A stretch of 64,000 nt of DNA, from assembly GCA_014529385.2 (NCBI GenBank), contig CM043953.1, positions 67,326,372 to 67,390,371 on the forward strand. The letters are read 5' to 3'. This document shows, piece after piece, positions 59,060 through 64,000 of this stretch. The DNA comes from Adiantum capillus-veneris (taxonomy: Eukaryota; Streptophyta; Polypodiopsida; Polypodiales; Pteridaceae). The notes beneath the pieces were generated by a model that saw only the letters and a list, made by a program, of their open reading frames with translations, ran no database searches and had not been told where the DNA came from. The translations under genes were made by a program, and so were the position numbers. The stretch's first letter is position 1; every line of letters starts with the position of its first letter.

Positions 59060-60257
59060 CTTACTTGAAAATAAAAAATCTAAAAAAATGAAATTAAAAT
59101 GTGGTAACACAAGAGATTTTTAATAAATTTCATTTGACACGTGGATCAAAAGGGGTGATGGCCTTTTGATCATAATAAAACCATTTGGAAAACTAAATAG
59201 CAAAAAGTCTTAGGTACTAGCCACTTACTTCGAAAGGAGTAATGGAATTCTGGCACTTTGCACTATTGGATACTCTAAATCTATTTATGAATAGTAGACT
59301 TAAGTTAATTTTTTTAAAAAAGTAGGACAAGGATAACAATTGGTAGGTCTTTGAAACATGTAATGCATATCCATGGCTAAAAAATATGTTGTCTTATTTA
59401 TATGGATGCAAGTGAGAATTACATATTTACTTAAGAGTATTTTAGCTTTGCTGCTATTCGTCGACTTGGAAGAACCCTTCAAACCTGGATGACATCCACA
59501 ACTCTATCGTTTTGTATAGGATCATTGGAATGATGCCTCATTCTTATTATATTGTACATAAATTAATCTAAGACTGAGTCATTTTTGTACAATTTGTGTA
59601 CTCTTATCTAAAGCCACTTGTCTTATGTTCTTTTTGGTATATGTATTAAGTTTAATACATCAACACACACGTCCTAAACACAAGGCCCTTGCAGGTAACT
59701 AGGTGGACCAGGACACTGGCTTTAAATTATTTTTTGTCTATCTTTGATTGCCCCACTTTCTATAATTCCTTGCTAGGTTGTGTTAGGTGGTCTTTCTTTG
59801 ACTATAGACTCGATTCCTACTCATGGCTATTGTAGTCTTTTGGCTTTTCCGGTTTTAGGTTGCACATTAATCCAATTTTACTCACCCATGTGTAATTGAA
59901 TTCTTCTGTCTTTGAGGAGCTTAATGCCTTTTTATCGATTGTTCACTTGAGAATTATCCGCAACCCTAAGAAATATGGATAATGGACACAACAAAATATT
60001 AATGTAATCCTTGATATTTTCTACTGGCTGATAAAGCCTTAAAACTCCTATTGGAGTACAATATTCTTTGAGGACGTCATCACATATAGCTATTTTTAAG
60101 ACTTTCTTTTCTTTATCATGGACTTTTGATGTGATTTATCTCTTAAGCTTCTGAGTTGACTGTTTTTACTCTCATCGACTTCATGAGATAGTAGGCCCAT
60201 ACTCAACTGGCCTACTGCCTTAGCATTGAGTATGGTGCCTAGGTAAAGGTGGGTGCA
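59060..60257. other. AT-rich DNA without recognised features
   Basis: About 1.2 kb of non-coding sequence. I see no ORF above noise, transposon end or clear repeat in it. Confidence 0.6.
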
Positions 60258-60362
60258 TGCACATGCGCGCGCGCGCACACACACACACATATACACACCT
60301 AGTCTAATTATCTATGATTGCTTTAGCCTTCAATCACACACACACAAACACGCACACACACG
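60258..60362. repeat. (CA)n microsatellites
   Basis: GCGCGCGCACACACACACAC at about 60266-60287, and a second CACACACACAAACACGCACA near 60336-60362. Confidence 0.92.
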
Positions 60363-60482
60363 AGCCTGTTAAGCAAGGATTCACTTGCTAGCTAATGCTT
60401 ATGTTTTTATTAGGTCTAACCTAAGTGCATGACTTATTAGCTTACATTGACATAGCTGCCTAGGTGATTACCATGTGTATTT

Positions 60483-61390
60483 AATTTTTGGCCTAACTAC
60501 TTGGCATTATTCACTCTGGGCATAAACTGGGTTTTTTGCTTGATGGCTACCAAAATTATGTTTTTCAACTAAAGATAAATTTTTTAAAAGTGATGATCTC
60601 CTCTGCTATACAAAGGAACTCGTAATCTTTACTGTGATACAATTAATGCCGATCTAATTTTGTTTCCTTTATTGGATATGGGATGCTTTGCTATGGAAAA
60701 TTTTCTTTGCCATAACTTGGAGAATGCTAGAGTCACGTCCTCTTCAAAATACTTGCTGGTTACAATAATTGGCATGCATTTTATTGAAATAATGGGAAAT
60801 TTTCAGCTCAGATGTGGGTGTTGTCTGGCCTAAAGTATTGTTTCAACTATTGGATACTCGTTGGCATACCTTAGGGTTGATACGGTTTTTTGCTCGTCTG
60901 AAGTGAATGGTTGAGTAGTGGTTGGCATACCTTAAGGTTGATACGGTTTTATTCTCATCAATATCGATGCTTATTGGCAATTAGGATCATGTTTTTTCTT
61001 CTGATATAGTTGTAGCTAAGGTGTTGATGGTGGTTTTTTCAAGCATAAAAATACTAGGATGATCTAGTCATAAACATGGGGCAATAACATAAAACTAAAC
61101 CCCACATAATGATGGGGATTCACTATTTGGTGAATTCTTAGCCTAGCACTTGACTCACAGAAGCTTAAAATTTGAAGATATCTTGGTAGAGCAAATTTAT
61201 TATTTGAAGGATATATTACCTACTGATTTGAAGTATATATTACGTATTAATTTGAAGGATCTGTGATATCCAAATGATGGTATGCAAGCTTTGGAAATAA
61301 AAGTGACTTGCTAGATTCCATTCTTTAGGCTGGTTACTTGTTGGGTTGGTACTGCTCTGGTAGAATATATAATGTTGATCATGCAGGGCC
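60483..61390. repeat. Direct duplication, copy 1
   Basis: Starts CCTAACTACTTGGCATTATT and ends near TAATGTTGATCATGCAGG. It matches 62122-63115 in the same order over about 0.9 kb, including GATGATCTCCTCT, GAGTAGTGGTTGGCATACCT and ATGATGGTATG. Non-coding; no TG/CA ends or primer site noticed. Confidence 0.8.
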
Positions 61391-62121
61391 TGGTTAAGGC
61401 TATGTGTATTTAGAAATTTTCTCTCTCTCCTTTATTTTACTAAACCTTTTTTGTAATGGATTAATGCTTGTGCACAACACCAAAGACGAGCCCCTCTGCT
61501 TTTGCTATGTAAACTTCACTACGTGTACCCAACCCTCTAATGAAGATACCCACCCTTTTGATCCGTCAACTGGCCTCATCTCAAAATGTGATAAACCATG
61601 ACTCTCTTCTCCTCTCCCTTCCTCCCTTTGCCAAAATGAGGATTGGCCTATTGAGCTGCCCTTTAAAGTTTGTACAGCTTGCTCGTCTGAGGCCTTCAAG
61701 GTTGCTCGATTCATGTGATATGGAGCAATAGACGAGGAAGTTTTTGTGGCACCCAAATGTATTCCATATTGAGGATATTAACCTTTAAACAGGTGAGGGT
61801 TTTCTTATACCCTAACTTAGCCTTGATAGAAAATATTTTTTTTTTTTTAAATTGTGATAGGAAGTGTCACCGTGCTCTTTTCTAAGGTATTATAACATGC
61901 ATCATGATGATGTATCCACCACCTCTCAGTTTCCGTGCTCTTTTCTAAGGTCTTTTTTCTATCTCATACTTATGTCTAACCTTGTGTTATGTTTTACTTT
62001 GTCAAACTATTGTACAAAAGATGCATGTTTGTTTAAATTAAACCTACTAGACTTAATGATTCTTTCCATTTTATTGGTAAACTTTTAATCCATGGTGCAC
62101 CTGCATATTAGGTTTTTTTTC
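61391..62121. other. Spacer between the direct copies
   Basis: 730 bp with short ORFs of no recognised family. The phrase CCGTGCTCTTTTCTAAGGT occurs twice (about 61869 and 61932). Confidence 0.5.
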
Positions 62122-63115
62122 CTAACTACTTGGCATTATTCACTCTGAGCATAAACTAGGTTTTCTTCCTGATGGCTATCAATAACTAGTGATAATGTTT
62201 TCTAAGTGATGATCTCCTCTATTGTATAAGAAACTAGCAATCTTTACTATGATACATTTAATGTTGCTTTGATTTTGTTTCGTGTACTAGGATATGGGAT
62301 ATTTTTCTATGGAAAATTCTCACTGCTATAGCTTGGAGATTTCTGGAGTCACTACCTCTCACAATACCTATTGGTTGTAACACAGATATTGGCATGGAGT
62401 TTTACTAATATAATGGAAAATTTTCACCTCGGGTGTGGGTGTTGTTTGGCCTAAACTATTGCTTAAACTATTGGGTAGTGGTTGGCATACCTTATGGTTA
62501 CGATTTCTTTCTCGTTTGAAGTGAATGGTTGAGTAGTGGTTGGCATACCTTACGGTTGATATGTTTTCTATTCATCACATTGATGCTTAGTGGCAAAAAA
62601 GATCATGTTTTTTTTGCTCATGTGAAGTGAATGGTTGAGTAGTGGTTGGCATACCTTAAGGTTGATACAATTTTCGACTACTCATCATCATTGATGCTTA
62701 TTGGCAATTCGTATCTTGTTTTTTCTTCTCATATAGTTGTAGCTAAGGCACTGATGTTGTTTTTTTCAAGCATTAAAATGCTAGGATGGTCCATTGATAA
62801 AGATGGGGCGGTAACATAAAAGTGCGACCCACATAATGATGGGGCTTCACTATCTGGTGAATTCTTAGACTAGGACTTGACTCAAAGAAGCTTAAACTTT
62901 AAAGATATCTTGGTAGAACTCATTTTTTATTTGAAGGCTATATTACCTACTGATTTGAAGGATCTATGATGTCCAAATGATGGTATGTAGAGTTTGGAAA
63001 TAAAATTGAATGGCTAGATTCCATTCTTTAACTGGATACTTATGGGTTTGGTATTGCTCTGGTTACTTATCGGTTTGGTATTGATCTGGTAGAACATATA
63101 ATGTTGAGCCTGCCC
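62122..63115. repeat. Direct duplication, copy 2
   Basis: Partner of 60483-61390. It is longer because the phrase GTGAATGGTTGAGTAGTGGT with its flank is present as an extra tandem unit (62450-62720), and GGTTTGGTATTG(C/A)TCTGGT is repeated near 63050-63090. Confidence 0.8.
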
Positions 63116-63603
63116 TAAGCTCATTTTATTTTGGTATCTACATGATTCCATTAATGAATTGGCTTGTGAAAAATTAGATTGTTTTGTTAAATATTGATCC
63201 AATTTGAACTAAACTATGATATTGTTCTTACTTGGCTATTAGTGTAATTGAGCAGTGTTTGCTATGGCATTACATAGTTGGTCTTTACTTGGAGCTGGTA
63301 ACACTGTTTAAGATAAAATGGGAAAATTCCACATCTTTGGGACTGATTTCAATGCCTATGGATTCCTCTTTCCCATTTGATTTGGGAAAATTTCATCTAT
63401 TTTGGGACTTGTCTTGAGGACTTGTGTTACATTAGACAAAGAGATAGATTCTCAAGAAAATGGTGGTGTTGAGAAACACCTTTTTTTCTCTCATCCAAAA
63501 TTTTATTTTCATGTTGGTGTTAAGTAATACTTATAAAACATACATAGACACGGATAGCAGGAAAAAAAATATATGAAAATGAAATGCTATTCAATTTCAC
63601 CTA
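63116..63603. other. AT-rich DNA without recognised features
   Basis: Non-coding. A phrase GGGA(C/A)...TTT.ATTT.GGA is loosely repeated near 63330-63410; otherwise nothing seen. Confidence 0.5.
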
Positions 63604-63996
63604 TTAAGCTAGCTTGTGCTTTCTCCACAACATTGGATGGGATTCTGCAAGTCTTCCACCCCTTGGAGTCCATGACCACACACCTGCATCAACACACTCC
63701 TAACCCTTTGGGTCAACACCATTGCACCACCAATTCTTTTTCCAACAATCCTCATATTGTTCTTGGATTGTGGGATTTTTTTCCCGATGTTTTGGTGCCC
63801 AATATTGGATGAAAACTTTCTTGTAGTTAGGAAATGAGTGGTCTACATCAACATCTGACTCTGCAACTCCTAGCCATATCGGATATTCTAGATCTGCAGG
63901 TCTCATAAGAACAAAATCCCCTTTCCTTACATCAATTTGAGGCCTAAAAGCTTCCTGTGGCCTTGCACTTTGAGGACCAACATAGTGATCATTCAA
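63604..63996 (-). pseudogene. Partial ORF of unknown family at the right edge
   Basis: A minus-strand frame, probably entering from beyond 64000: VRKGDFVLMRPADLEYPIWL, GVAESDVDVDHSFPNYKKVF, IQYWAPKHREKNPTIQEQYE and NWWCNGVDPKG. After one stop near 63700 it continues in the same frame with GVWSWTPRGGRLAESHPMLW to a TAA at 63604. The GDFVLMRP...YPIWLG arrangement resembles a chromatin-reader-like or integrase-tail beta-barrel, but I cannot name a family. It may be the C-terminus of another transposon protein. Confidence 0.5.
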
Positions 63997-64000
63997 TTCT

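Noticed and set aside
60483-63115. Calling the direct duplication a pair of LTRs
   Set aside because: No TG/CA ends, primer-binding site, polypurine tract or target duplication could be identified.

Overview
This window is plant nuclear DNA made almost entirely of transposable elements nested inside one another. The families present are Ty3/gypsy with plant-type primer sites, Ty1/copia, CACTA (TNP2) and hAT. With the AT-rich filler and long microsatellites they fit a large repeat-rich land-plant genome. The look is fern or gymnosperm, but the exact lineage cannot be settled from the sequence alone. I see no intact host gene, rRNA or tRNA gene, or CRISPR array.

Left half (1-36 kb), all retroelements on the minus strand. 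The oldest layer is a gypsy remnant (B') with its 5' LTR at 35161-45479 and an RT fragment at 34636-35147. A related gypsy (B, LTR 33175-34635, gag-pol down to 21397) sits in the B' RT. A different gypsy (A, LTR 20519-21396, gag-pol from 17.2 kb to position 1) sits in the B integrase. Gypsy A was hit by a 7.8-kb gag-only LTR element (764-8539, LTRs of 2613 and 2614 bp) and by two 1.3-kb inverted-repeat DNA elements flanked by TTAA (8922-10242 and 18705-20021). The leader of gypsy B holds a 7.66-kb hAT element (25272-32929, 8-bp target duplication GCTATCTC). It carries a decayed transposase and, on the other strand, a protein-kinase-like gene plus an unknown ORF.

Middle (36-51.8 kb). A 9-kb CACTA element (36149-45137, target duplication ATC) splits the B' LTR. 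It has a TNP2 gene with clear introns, a divergent TnpA/TNP1-like gene and, between them, a 1.5-kb array of CACACTAATTAGTGTG palindromes. After it come 2.7 kb of unassigned DNA, an LTR fragment, a copia RT/RNase H fragment and a third, 5'-truncated LTR of the gag-only family.

Right (51.8-64 kb). A second CACTA element (51857-59056, target duplication CTT) begins with a GA/TA microsatellite cluster able to fold into large hairpins. Its TNP2 gene keeps the first two introns of its relative but lacks the other five. About 5 kb of non-coding sequence follows, with a 0.9-1.0-kb direct duplication, and a partial unknown ORF runs off the right end.

The strongest candidates for something undescribed are the kinase-like gene inside the hAT boundaries, the TTAA-flanked CACTAGG element family, the palindrome array between the divergent CACTA genes, and the 3'-biased intron absence in the second CACTA. 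Nearly every reading frame is broken, so the coding features are mostly pseudogenes.
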